The translations under genes and the position numbers were made by a program. Source: Paenibacillus tyrphae (GTDB lineage Bacteria; Bacillota; Bacilli; Paenibacillales; NBRC-103111). From it: DNA of 64,000 bases. The notes under the pieces are model-generated. The model did no database searches and was not told the origin of the DNA. It saw only the letters and a program-made list of their open reading frames with translations. This document shows, piece after piece, positions 54,801 through 62,639 of the stretch; position 1 is the first letter of the stretch, and every line of letters begins with the position of its first letter. The stretch spans positions 62,001 to 126,000 of the forward strand of contig NZ_BSDJ01000002.1 of assembly GCF_027925525.1 (NCBI RefSeq), read 5' to 3'.

Positions 54801-57800
54801 CGCTCGCGGAAAATGACCTGCACCGGCTCGTCCTTCCAGCCGCTTATATAATTGGCCCGCAGCGCCTCATGCCGCTGAACCAGCAAATTCAAGCTTCGTG
54901 AGAACGACTCCACGTCGAAGCTTCCCTGCAGATCGAATGTCACCTGCTCGAAATACGCTCCCGATTGGGCGTCCATCATATTGTGGAACAGCATCCCTTT
55001 CTGCATCGGGGTCAGCGTATATACGTTTTCGAGCTCGCCGATCGGCGAGGCAAGCTTCGCCAACTGCTCGAGCTCTTCCACCGTCAGTCCATTCAGCAGG
55101 ACGTCGCTCGGCGTCAGTTCGGGCCGTTCTTTCGTCAGGCAGTGCGCGATCACTTCCCGTAAGCTCGACTGGAGCAGTGCACCGAGCCGCTCCACCGTTT
55201 CCCGGCGGTACTGGGTCGTGCCGTACCGGATGGTCAATTCCAAAGCGCCTTCCGAAACCATGCCGTTCATGTCCAGCGCAAAATCCATCGTCGCGTTCCT
55301 GCTGACGTCCGAACCGGTGGAGTACGGAGAAGGCTTCATTCCGTTGCTGTCATAGTCCTGATCGAACTGACCCAAATAGTTAAAGCTGATTTCCGGCTCC
55401 AGAACAAAACGCTCGCCCTCTTGCGGAGCGGACAAATATCTCAGGATACCGTAGCCGATTCCCTTGTTCGGTATGCGGCGCAGCCCTTCCTTAACCTGCT
55501 TGATCTGCTGCGAAACGGTATGGCCCTGGCCTGTCTCCAGCACGATCGGAAATTGGCTCGTGAACCAACCTACTGTGCGCGTAATGTCGACATCCTTCAC
55601 GATGTCTTCCCGCCCGTGGCCTTCCAGATTCACAAGCACCCGGTTGAGCCCGGTCCACTGGCGCACGGCCATGCCCAGCGCGGCAAGCAGCAGATCGTTC
55701 ATCTCCGTATTGTAGGCGCGATGCGCCTGCTTCAAGAGCTGTTCCGTTTCTGGTGCCGTCCATCTTACGGTCACTACATCGCTGTCTTCGAGCAGCGACT
55801 TGCCCTGCTCGTAATCTTTAGGCAGCGGGACATTCCCGGCTTGTTCGATCACCTGCCAGTACGTCCGTTCGGACTGCATCGCCGGACTATTGGCATGGAG
55901 GGACAGTTGTTCGGCCCACGTCCGGAACGAATCCGTTTTGTGCGGAAACCGGATCGCTTGACCGCTTAAAGCCTGTTCATAGCCCGTAGCCAGGTCTTCG
56001 AACAAAATGCGCCAGGACACGCCATCCACGACCAGATGATGAATGGCGATCAACAGATGGTCGCCATCCGCGCAGCGGAACAGACCCAGCTTTACGAGAG
56101 GTCCGTTTTCAAGGTCGATGCTGCCTTGAATTTCGTTCGCCTTTGCTTCAATCGCTGCAGCGCGGTCCTCGGTGCCGGTCAAGTCCACGACTTCCAAGCT
56201 GTACAGCTCGCCTTCGTCGATTCCCCGGTTCCAGGCCGCGTAGACGCCATTTTCGGTTTTCCGGTATACCGTACGCAGCGCGTCGTGATGCTCGACAATC
56301 TTCTTCATCGTCTGGCGCAGCGCCGCTTCATCGAAGCCTTGCTGACGGTACTGCATAAAGGATTGGTTGCTGTGATGCGGGTCAGCCGGATTTTGCTCGA
56401 AGAACCACCGCTGAATCGGCGTCAGCTTCACGTCGCCCGTCACTTCTTCCTGGCTCGCAATTTTGCCGGCAGCCTGAAGATGCGGACTGAGCTGCGTGAT
56501 CGTCGGATAATGGAACAAATCCCGCATGACCAGCTTGTAGCCGGCCTGGAGAAGCCGCGAAGACACCTGCAGCGCTTTGATCGAGTCGCCGCCGAGCGCA
56601 AAGAAGTTATCCAGAATCCCGACCCTGTCTGTGCCCAGCACGGATTGCCATACGGAAGCCAGTGCTTGCTCCGCCGCCGTACGGGGCGCCGCATATTTCG
56701 CCCCTACTTGAACGCTTCCCTCCGGCTCAGGGAGCGCTTTGCGGTCTACCTTACCGTTAGGCGTAAGCGGCAGCTGCTCCAGGTGCATCAGGCGCGCAGG
56801 AACCATATGCGTTGGCAGGCTTTGTTCCAGATACGCCTGCAGCTCGTCCAGTCTGAACTCCTGCTCCGCGACCGCGTAGCCGCACAAATATTTTTGTCCG
56901 CGCTCATCGGTCCAATCGGTTACGACGGCCTGACGAACTCCAGCGAAACGCAGCATCGCGGTCTCAATCTCGCCCAGTTCGATCCGGTAACCGCGAATCT
57001 TAACCTGATAGTCGATCCGCCCGATAAAGTCCACGTTGCCGTCTTCCATCCAGCGCGCCAGATCGCCTGTGCGGTACAGCCGTTCCCCGGGGACGAACGG
57101 GCTGTCCACGAACTTTTCTTCCGTCAGCTCCGGGCGATTTAAATACCCACGGGCCACGCCGACGCCGCCGATGCACAGCTCGCCCAATACCCCCACCGGT
57201 ACCGGATTCAGGTGAGCATCCACGATATAGAACCGGGCGTTCAGCCACGCTTTGCCGATCGGTACATTTCCCGCCTCCGGCAGCTTAGCGAGCGGCTCGT
57301 CATAGAAGCTCGAATCGATTGCCGCCTCCGTTACGCCGTACGCGTTGATGATTCTAAACTGCGAGCCGTAGCGCTCCTGCAACAGCCGGTAATCCGTTAC
57401 GCTGCAGCTGTCCGAGCTTGTGATCAGCAGCTCCATCGAGCTCATGTCGAGACCTTGCTCCGCCACATAGTCCATAAATGGCACAATCAGCGCAGGCGTC
57501 GATTCGAAGATCGTGATCTGTCCGTCACGAATCCAGTCGTATAAACGGACCGGATCGATTCGGTCGTCCTTCGGACAGATGACCATCGTGCCTCCGTTGT
57601 ACAACGTCCGGGCAATGTCCCCGACGAATACGTCGAAGGAGAAGCTCGCCAATTGCAGCAGCCGCACCGGGAACTGATCCAACCGATACTCCCGGCGGTA
57701 AGCCGCCGCCGTATTGACCAGACTGCGGTGCTCGATCATAACGCCTTTTGGCCGTCCCGTCGTTCCCGACGTGTAAATCACATACGCCAGATTATGCGGC

Positions 57801-59644
57801 TCGCAAACGCCGGGCCCATCGTTCCCATGATGAGGCCCGTTCTCCCCATCTCCACCGTACGACTGCCCATCGTCCAGGCACAGCACGTCATGCAGCGCTG
57901 CTCCTTCCTCCAGCCACGCTTGGGCGCGCGCTCTCAGATGGGTTTGCGTCAACAGAACCGTAGCCCCGCTGTCCTCCAGCATAAACCCGATGCGGTCGGA
58001 CGGATAATCCGGATCAAGCGGCACATATGCGCCTCCCGCCTTCCAAACCCCCATGACGCCGACCAGCAGGTCCACCGAACGGTCCGCCAAAATGCCGACC
58101 ATCGACTCCCGCCCGATGCCGGCCGAACGCAGCGTGCTCGCCAGCCGGTTCGCCCGTTCGTTCAGCTCCCGGTACGTCAGCTGCTTGTCCTCACACCGCA
58201 CCGCCACCGCTTCCGGGGTCCGCGACGCCTGCTCCTCGAACAGTTGGTGGAACGTCTTCTCCGGCGGCTGCTCCGGGATCGCCGGGTTGAACCGGGTCAA
58301 AATCTTATGCCGCTCTTCCTCGTTCAGCATGGACAGCTCGCGTACTGTCTGATGCGGATGGTGCATGATTTGTTCAATAATCGCGATAAGCTGCCCGGCC
58401 ATGCGCCGTATTTCATGCTCTTCGAACAATTGAACGCGGTAATCGATATTCAATTCGATTCGCCGGTCATCGACCATGTCGACGACGTGTATGGCGAAAT
58501 CCCCCACTTCATGCCCGCAAAAACTGCTGTTTTGCAGCACGCTGAGATTTTCGAAGTGCGACCAGCTAAGCGGCAAATATTCAATATCCACACGGAATAA
58601 CTCCGGAACATCCTGCTGCTTGTTGCGTTTCCTTAAATCCTGAATGAGTTGGTTATACGGATATTTCTGATGGCGCAGATTCGACTTTTGCTCTTTGGAG
58701 ACATGATGCAGAAACGATAAGGCGCTCTGATCTGGATCGAGCAGGATTCTGGCCGCCACCGTACTGACAAACATCCCCAGGGTGTCTTTTTCTTGCTTCG
58801 ACGTCCGGTTGGCATAAATCGTTCCTACCGTCAGGTCCTGATTTCCCGTAACTTTATGAAGAAGAATATATAAGGATGACAAAAACAACGTAAAGATACT
58901 GATCTTCTGCTGTTCGGCGAAGTTTTGTAACCGCTCGTATCGTTCCCGGGCAACGACAGCCGTCGTCCGTTTGGCCTCCGTGCTTATGGCATACGGCGTA
59001 CTCGGCTTCATTGCCGTTATTTCCGAGAACGATTCGAACTTGTCCAACCAATAGGATTTGTCTTTCTGGTACCGCTCCGAACGCTCGTATTCCTGCTCTG
59101 CATAAATATAATCGAGATAGGAGCTTTTGGCTTTCGGGGCCTGCCCGGTTCCGTTCAGAAGCTCGATATAGTTTTGAATGACCGTATTGCAGATGATATG
59201 CGAGGCCACGCCATCCGCTATAATGTGGTTGATTTTCAGGTTAAACCAATGCTCTTCGTTGTTGATGTTAAACACGCAAAAATGATACAGCTTCTCATCG
59301 AAAATGCTGATCGGGATTTTATTAAAACGCTCCAGCCACTCCTTGGCTTCCTGGTCGTCCCTCATTTCCAAGTAATCGCACTCCGGGACAATGTTCGATT
59401 CATTCTCGAACCATTGCATGGGCTGAGCGGTATCGGCAGAAGACGCAATTCGGATACGGAAAGCATCGTGTTCTTTAATTAGTTTATAAACAGCCTGTAT
59501 CAAAACAGAAGTATGGACGGCCCCCCGCATGTATAAAGTTCCTGCGATGTTTCCCACCGTCGTATTCGGATACATCATTTCCATATTCCATATTCTTCGC
59601 TGCGCTTGAGTCAAAGGCAATCGTTTGTTCGTATTCTCGCTCAC
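50492..59644 (-). CDS. NRPS subunit 1: starter C plus two Dab-type modules and a terminal C domain
   Basis: A 3050-residue synthetase. Order with key motif positions: C1 (about 8-440; HIIADG near 148), A1 (from 455), T1 GGDSI (1016), E1 HHLVVDG (1200), C2 HHILMDG (1673), A2 (from 1985), T2 GGHSL (2551), C3 HHIISDG (2735) to the C-terminus (VTIDIVF). C1 is the first domain of the line and resembles lipo-initiation starter C domains (QRRIWNMEMMYPNTTVGNIAGTLYMRG), so the first residue is probably N-acylated with a fatty acid. C2, behind the E domain, is of D-L type. The GTG start follows TTAGGAGA. It is translated ahead of subunit 2 from the palindrome-bearing promoter near 59.9 kb. Confidence 0.95.
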   Translation of the reverse strand: MSENTNKRLPLTQAQRRIWNMEMMYPNTTVGNIAGTLYMRGAVHTSVLIQAVYKLIKEHDAFRIRIASSADTAQPMQWFENESNIVPECDYLEMRDDQEAKEWLERFNKIPISIFDEKLYHFCVFNINNEEHWFNLKINHIIADGVASHIICNTVIQNYIELLNGTGQAPKAKSSYLDYIYAEQEYERSERYQKDKSYWLDKFESFSEITAMKPSTPYAISTEAKRTTAVVARERYERLQNFAEQQKISIFTLFLSSLYILLHKVTGNQDLTVGTIYANRTSKQEKDTLGMFVSTVAARILLDPDQSALSFLHHVSKEQKSNLRHQKYPYNQLIQDLRKRNKQQDVPELFRVDIEYLPLSWSHFENLSVLQNSSFCGHEVGDFAIHVVDMVDDRRIELNIDYRVQLFEEHEIRRMAGQLIAIIEQIMHHPHQTVRELSMLNEEERHKILTRFNPAIPEQPPEKTFHQLFEEQASRTPEAVAVRCEDKQLTYRELNERANRLASTLRSAGIGRESMVGILADRSVDLLVGVMGVWKAGGAYVPLDPDYPSDRIGFMLEDSGATVLLTQTHLRARAQAWLEEGAALHDVLCLDDGQSYGGDGENGPHHGNDGPGVCEPHNLAYVIYTSGTTGRPKGVMIEHRSLVNTAAAYRREYRLDQFPVRLLQLASFSFDVFVGDIARTLYNGGTMVICPKDDRIDPVRLYDWIRDGQITIFESTPALIVPFMDYVAEQGLDMSSMELLITSSDSCSVTDYRLLQERYGSQFRIINAYGVTEAAIDSSFYDEPLAKLPEAGNVPIGKAWLNARFYIVDAHLNPVPVGVLGELCIGGVGVARGYLNRPELTEEKFVDSPFVPGERLYRTGDLARWMEDGNVDFIGRIDYQVKIRGYRIELGEIETAMLRFAGVRQAVVTDWTDERGQKYLCGYAVAEQEFRLDELQAYLEQSLPTHMVPARLMHLEQLPLTPNGKVDRKALPEPEGSVQVGAKYAAPRTAAEQALASVWQSVLGTDRVGILDNFFALGGDSIKALQVSSRLLQAGYKLVMRDLFHYPTITQLSPHLQAAGKIASQEEVTGDVKLTPIQRWFFEQNPADPHHSNQSFMQYRQQGFDEAALRQTMKKIVEHHDALRTVYRKTENGVYAAWNRGIDEGELYSLEVVDLTGTEDRAAAIEAKANEIQGSIDLENGPLVKLGLFRCADGDHLLIAIHHLVVDGVSWRILFEDLATGYEQALSGQAIRFPHKTDSFRTWAEQLSLHANSPAMQSERTYWQVIEQAGNVPLPKDYEQGKSLLEDSDVVTVRWTAPETEQLLKQAHRAYNTEMNDLLLAALGMAVRQWTGLNRVLVNLEGHGREDIVKDVDITRTVGWFTSQFPIVLETGQGHTVSQQIKQVKEGLRRIPNKGIGYGILRYLSAPQEGERFVLEPEISFNYLGQFDQDYDSNGMKPSPYSTGSDVSRNATMDFALDMNGMVSEGALELTIRYGTTQYRRETVERLGALLQSSLREVIAHCLTKERPELTPSDVLLNGLTVEELEQLAKLASPIGELENVYTLTPMQKGMLFHNMMDAQSGAYFEQVTFDLQGSFDVESFSRSLNLLVQRHEALRANYISGWKDEPVQVIFRERSCELHYEDVSGMPRAERRQYAIDFADADKARGFDLARDPLMRVAVLRTGEQVHHVIWSHHHILMDGWCMFSMIKEVFDSYFAYQEQRQPELAPVTPFARFIEWLEKQDVHAASNYWSGYLAGYEQQTALPQAKSQSKPEDYVPVELDLELSEELSERIERAARQNQVTVNTLIQTVWGLLLQAYNNSRDAVFGCVVSGRPADIPGVESMIGLFINTIPVRIQSEAGDSFADVMRRTQEQALTSGAYDTFPLYEIQALSEQKRDLINHILVFENYPAEQRIEHLVGGGKEALSISNIQAPEQTNYDFDVTVIPNERILFRFSYNALTFDETGVRQLFGHFARMMEQVAANPSICLDELELLTDSEKEQIMERFNPAIPEPPPEKTFHRLFEEQAARTPEAAAVRYEDKQLTYRELNERANRLASTLRSAGIGRESIVGILADRSVDLLVGVMGVWKAGGAYVPLDPDYPSDRIGFMLEDSGATVLLTQTHLHERAQAWLEEGPALLSVLYLDDEQSYGGAAENGLHYGNDGPDVCEPHNLAYVIYTSGTTGRPKGVMIEHRSLVNTAAAYRREYRLDQFPVRLLQLASFSFDVFVGDIARTLYNGGTMVICPKDDRIDPARLYGWIRDCEITIFESTPALIVPFMDYVAEQGLDMSSMELLITSSDSCSATDYRLLQERYGSQFRIINAYGVTEAAIDSSFYDEPLAKLPEAGNVPIGKAWLNARFYIVDAHLNPVPVGVLGELCIGGVGVARGYLNRPELTEEKFVDSPFVPGERLYRTGDLARWMADGNVDFIGRIDHQAKIRGYRIEIGEVESQLLKVEAVREAAVVVREDGNGQKALCAYFAAKARLQAGDLRSALSQELPDYMIPSYFVQMERLPLTPNGKIDRKALPAPEGNADIGSEYTAPRTPLEAKLVGIWQKVLGLEKVGVKDDFFDIGGHSLRATMLVNKVRMEVNVDFPLRDVFRYSTVEGMARVIARMEEQEHASIPRIEERDYYLLSSVQKRLYIQQQMEGAELSYNMSGMMVLSGALDRDRFETALRGLIARHETLRTGFEIVNGEPMQRVHPQVEFAVEYMRASEEEAEEIAGRFVRVFDLECPPLLRVGLIELTPERHILMFDIHHIISDGVSTGILLEELLRLYSGEELAPLRIQYKDYVAWQQSDAQRERIRQQEAYWTNLLGGELPQLELPFEFARPAVRSYEGDAVDFSIDELKSEGLQRIAEVTGATLFMVLLAVYKILLHKYSRQQDIIVGTPVSGRTHADTEPLIGMFVNSLAIRSYPAGEKTFLSYLEELKETMLGAYENQDYPFEELVDQVRVSRDLSRHPVFDTMFVMETKEEQINRFGELTMEPFIQTKAVAKFDLTLEIMIENEGMRGHFEYGTKLFTRNLIDNFAEDFLTVISRICEQPEIQLKDISSNGLTARLENPEVTIDIVF
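51815..55049 (-). other. NRPS module 2: C(D-L)-A(Dab/Orn)-T
   Basis: Code D-V-G-E-I-S-A-I-D-K, the same as modules 1 and 5. No E domain, so L-Dab (or Orn) is expected. As the second residue, its side-chain amine is a candidate nucleophile for ring closure by the TE. Confidence 0.75.
52390..53390. repeat. Near-identical Dab-type A-domain segment, copy in module 2
   Basis: Copy in subunit 1, module 2. It shares with module 1 a short Gly/Asn-rich insertion before CEPHNLAYVIYTSGTTG (YGNDGPDVCEPHN against HGNDGPGVCEPHN) that module 5 lacks, so copies 1 and 2 are the closest pair. Confidence 0.8.
55050..59644 (-). other. NRPS module 1: starter C-A(Dab/Orn)-T-E
   Basis: Code D-V-G-E-I-S-A-I-D-K from FDVFVGD, IFESTPA, LITSSDS and AYGVTEAAID. 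T1 GGDSIKALQ and E1 make the residue D-configured after acylation by the starter C. An acyl-D-Dab opening is shared with octapeptin-type peptides. Confidence 0.75.
57010..57990. repeat. Near-identical Dab-type A-domain segment, copy in module 1
   Basis: Copy in the first module. The similarity drops after A10, where module 1 has a different C-terminal A subdomain (RFAGVRQAVVTDWTDERG), showing a recombination edge inside the domain. Confidence 0.8.
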
Positions 59645-59883
59645 ATTGACACTCTCCTAATTGATATTCATTTTATGGATGGAAGTGCAACCACTGGAAC
59701 AAGGCGACAAATCGCCGCGTACGATCAACATATGATAGGTTTTCTGTAGAGGCAATCGTGGGAAATGTTTCTCGAATTTCTTCGGAGGCAAGAAAAAAAG
59801 GGATTCTCGCTAGTCTGGGGATCTATGAAATGTGATGTCTCGATAGCCGACAAAGTTCCCGGCATCCATTCAATATTTATGCG
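59645..59883 (-). promoter_or_regulatory. ~240-nt leader of the NRPS mRNA with small hairpins
   Basis: Between the putative -10 and the GTG start lies about 240 bases without an open frame. Two compact stems are visible in minus-strand RNA: GGCGA-TTTG-TCGCC (about 59702-59715) near the start codon, and GCCG/CGGC around 59850. A T-run (seven T near 59795) lacks a convincing stem in front of it. A long structured leader is what processive antitermination factors act on; this is inference. Confidence 0.4.
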
Positions 59884-59888
59884 GACGA

Positions 59889-59923
59889 ATTATACATCAG
59901 ATTACAATTAGCCCACTAATTGT
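59889..59923 (-). promoter_or_regulatory. NRPS operon promoter with overlapping perfect palindrome
   Basis: TATAAT at 59889-59894 (minus strand) is preceded, nine bases upstream, by ACAATTAG-TGGG-CTAATTGT (59904-59923), a perfect eight-base-arm palindrome that occupies the -35 position. No TTGACA-like hexamer is present. The layout suggests an activator or repressor binding at -35. Region 59924-60140 is AT-rich and holds no gene. Confidence 0.55.
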
Positions 59924-60140
59924 TCATTATATCTAAATTATGGTTATATTTCATGGTAATTTAGACCTTATTTTGCCATTTGATGTATATCATGGATATC
60001 ACTATTTAGTGGTTCCAAGATACCGAATTAACTAGAACAAAAGTTCTATAAGAACTCCTCATTTTCCCAAAAATGAAGCCTGCCTGGCTGTAAAATCAAG
60101 CACATAATTTTCAGCATCGCAGCGATCCGTCAACATGAGA

Positions 60141-60172
60141 TAAAACAAAAAAAGCCGCAATGTATGCGGCAT
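60141..60172 (-). terminator. Terminator of the methyltransferase gene
   Basis: GCCGCA (60154-60159) pairs with TGCGGC (60165-60170); minus-strand RNA then reads TTTTTTTGTTTTA. It separates the methyltransferase from the NRPS promoter. Confidence 0.85.
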
Positions 60173-60219
60173 TTCAGAAGATAAATAACTATTCGCGTAA
60201 TTCCGCGGTTTTCTCCTCT

Positions 60220-61116
60220 TTACACACTATTTCTGGTGTACATGTTCTGATCCTGCAATCGAATCAGAACTTTGCCAAATCGACCCCCCTGCCGGATTCC
60301 CACCTTGTCCGACGGATAAGTCCGTGCCAAATACTCGGTGACGATTTGCCGGTTTCGATCATCCGCAGGCAGACCCAAAATTTTAAGCCAGTCCATAGCC
60401 TCCATGAGCGCCGTTTCTCTGGATACCTCCCTGGTTTTCATCTCCCGGGTGATCAGCGACTCATAGGAGTAGCCTTTAAGATACAACAAATGTTGCAAAT
60501 AAGCCATCTCCAGATGCTCGGTTTTCTGAGGCTGATCGGTGACCAAAGTCCAAATCTCGTTCACCAGACTGTGCTCTCTGGAGCCGGCAGCCAGACTGAT
60601 ATAGCAGAACCGACGCGCGCAGCTGAGCACCTTCTCCACACTCTCCCAATCGACGATAACCGGGCACATGGAGACAAATACCAAATCAAAGGCTTTCTCC
60701 CATCCCTTTGCCTGAATATGAATGTTTTCGAACGGCTCCGTCACCAGCTCAACCTTCCCGTTTGTTAATCCCGTCACATTTTCTTTCAGGAGTTCTGCCA
60801 AAGGGAGAGATGGCTCTACGGAAGTAACGCGGGCCCCTCTTTCCGCGAATGGCACTGTAAATCCGCCCGAAGCCGCACCAATGTCTAGAATGGATATTTC
60901 GTTGAATGTCACACCCTGTCCTTCCAGCCAATTCATAATCCGTTTAGTTCTTTGTCTGCCTTCCTCGCTAAAAGCCTCATCGTTGAATGACTTTGCCTTA
61001 TGGTCAAAAACGCGAACTGCATCCATGCCGGCTTTTTTCATCTTGTTGACTGCGGTCTGCGTATCTTCCTTCCAAGCTTTTTCCCAGACGGTTTCGTTGA
61101 AAAAATCGTTCAACAT
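60220..61116 (-). CDS. Class I SAM-dependent methyltransferase
   Basis: A ~298-residue methyltransferase: N-terminal helical extension (about 1-75), SAM motif I ILDIGAASGGFTVPFAERGARVTSVEPS with acidic post-motif Glu, motif II region AFDLVFVSMCPVIVDW, and a C-terminal all-helical lid ending in IRLQDQNMYTRNSV. Its substrate is unknown; it resembles stand-alone small-molecule methyltransferases. The frame opens at 61134, but GAGGGG with eight-base spacing favours the ATG at 61116 (MLNDFFNETVW). It has its own promoter and terminator just upstream of the NRPS operon, so a role in tailoring the peptide is possible but unproven. Confidence 0.82.
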   Translation of the reverse strand: MLNDFFNETVWEKAWKEDTQTAVNKMKKAGMDAVRVFDHKAKSFNDEAFSEEGRQRTKRIMNWLEGQGVTFNEISILDIGAASGGFTVPFAERGARVTSVEPSLPLAELLKENVTGLTNGKVELVTEPFENIHIQAKGWEKAFDLVFVSMCPVIVDWESVEKVLSCARRFCYISLAAGSREHSLVNEIWTLVTDQPQKTEHLEMAYLQHLLYLKGYSYESLITREMKTREVSRETALMEAMDWLKILGLPADDRNRQIVTEYLARTYPSDKVGIRQGGRFGKVLIRLQDQNMYTRNSV

Positions 61117-61203
61117 GTTCATATCCCCTCTCATTTATTTTCTGAAATTATCTGCTTTCCGTGACTTGGGGTTGATGACAGCCCTTACCGCCCTTACTAA
61201 TTA

Positions 61204-61248
61204 TAGATATTATATATCTACAATATATGTTATGTTTCCATTTGTCAA
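61204..61248 (-). promoter_or_regulatory. Methyltransferase promoter and start-site palindrome
   Basis: TTGACA (61243-61248), a 17-base spacer and TATTGT (61220-61225) on the minus strand form a good sigma-A promoter. Immediately downstream, TAGATAT-TAT-ATATCTA (61204-61220) is a perfect palindrome over the expected transcription start, a typical repressor site. Confidence 0.65.
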
Positions 61249-61306
61249 CGGCTATACCATATTTTTTCCAAAGGTCCGATATTCCGCAAGAAAAAAAGAA
61301 GCGAGT

Positions 61307-62638
61307 CTAGTCCTGATTGTTTGCAGGTATCCAACCACTCAGCAGAGCCCCACCCTCCGAATGGTTACCTGCGGCAAGTTCCCCTCCGTGACGCCTAATA
61401 ACTCTCCGTGAAATCGTCAACCCTAGCCCGCTGCCTCCGGTCGAGCGATTCCTGGATTGTTCACCTCGATATAAAGGTTCAAAAACCCGCTGCAGTTCTT
61501 CCGATGAGAAGCCCGGCCCTGTATCACGTATCGTAAACTTTACGCAATCATGATCTATATAACATTGAACAACAATTTCACCATAGGAGGGTGTATGCCT
61601 GACGGCATTATCCAAAAGGTTATTGATAGAACGTTCCAATAAGTGCATGTCACCGCTAATGAAGCAGTCGTCTGCAGCATAGTTCAAAATCGAGATGTGC
61701 TTTTGCCGAGCTAGCGGACTTAGACTATCGATCGATTTCTGGAGTATGCGTTTGAAATCAATCGTCTTGCTGTGAAGCTTCATCTCCAAATACTCCATCT
61801 TGGTAAATGTGAAAAGGTCCTCTACCAGCCGGTCCAATTGCGTCGATTTTTCCTTACACACCGCCAAATATTTTGTAATTTTCTCCGGAGATTGAGCAAT
61901 TCCTTGCTCAAGACCATCCAAATAACCTCGTAAGGCGAACAACGGAGTTCGTAAATCATGCGCGACAGCGCCGATTACGAATCGACGCTCTTCTTCCAAT
62001 TCCGCTTGTTTCCGAAAAGATTGTTGAAGCCCCTTCACCATGACTTCGAATCCATCGCGTACTTCAGAGATTTCGGTGATCCTGGACCGAGGCAGCTTCA
62101 CATCCCAATCTCCTGCGGCGATTTGTCTGGCTGCAAAGCTCATCCTTTCGAGGGGCTTAAGAAGGAATCTTCGCATGGCAACAGCGATAATAAAGAAAGC
62201 GAGCAATACTCCGGCAACCACCGCAATGATCTGAACCGTATTGGACTTCGGTAGGGAAATGACGACCTTACCGAGTAAATGACCGTCCGCTATGACGGAG
62301 AACCGTTCAATTGTCGACATTGCGCCATCGAGCTCCGGATTAGACCGATAAATTTCCTGATCTGACGCAGATACAATAGCCGCCTCCATCTTCGCTTGCC
62401 GCAATTGGCTATGCAATTCGTTTTGCCAATTCGGGTCCCTCCATTTGTCCGAGTTGGTTTCGATCAGATGTATGATTTCGGTCAAATGTCTTTGCAGAAG
62501 CTCGTCTTGCGGTTGACTTTTTGTGAAGCTGAGCGTTTTCGTCTCCATGAAGTGAGCCGTAACAAAGAAGATCCACGGCACGAGCTGTATGAAGAAAAAG
62601 CACAGCAAAGTAAACGTACGAATACGAAGCGTTCTCAT
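61307..62638 (-). CDS. Sensor histidine kinase
   Basis: A 443-residue kinase: helix 1 (about 8-29), an extracytoplasmic domain of ~105 residues, helix 2 (about 137-156), HAMP, His227 in AVAHDLRTPLFALRG, and an ATPase domain with NLLDNAVRH (N box), DTGPGF (G1), FEPLYRGEQSRN (F box) and GSGLGLTISRRVIRRHGG (G2). It belongs to the OmpR-partner group (BaeS/ResE-like). It starts right behind the response regulator stop. The signal is unknown; proximity to a peptide synthetase makes envelope or peptide sensing a reasonable but untested idea. Confidence 0.92.
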   Translation of the reverse strand: MRTLRIRTFTLLCFFFIQLVPWIFFVTAHFMETKTLSFTKSQPQDELLQRHLTEIIHLIETNSDKWRDPNWQNELHSQLRQAKMEAAIVSASDQEIYRSNPELDGAMSTIERFSVIADGHLLGKVVISLPKSNTVQIIAVVAGVLLAFFIIAVAMRRFLLKPLERMSFAARQIAAGDWDVKLPRSRITEISEVRDGFEVMVKGLQQSFRKQAELEEERRFVIGAVAHDLRTPLFALRGYLDGLEQGIAQSPEKITKYLAVCKEKSTQLDRLVEDLFTFTKMEYLEMKLHSKTIDFKRILQKSIDSLSPLARQKHISILNYAADDCFISGDMHLLERSINNLLDNAVRHTPSYGEIVVQCYIDHDCVKFTIRDTGPGFSSEELQRVFEPLYRGEQSRNRSTGGSGLGLTISRRVIRRHGGELAAGNHSEGGALLSGWIPANNQD

Positions 62639-62639
62639 G

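Noticed and set aside
40810..57990. Possible transposon or phage repeat family
   Set aside because: The long repeats are homologous A, C and E domains in register within two NRPS genes, so they are explained by module duplication.
59780..59820. Terminator or riboswitch in the NRPS leader (run of T)
   Set aside because: No stable stem directly precedes the T-run and no known riboswitch core is recognisable.
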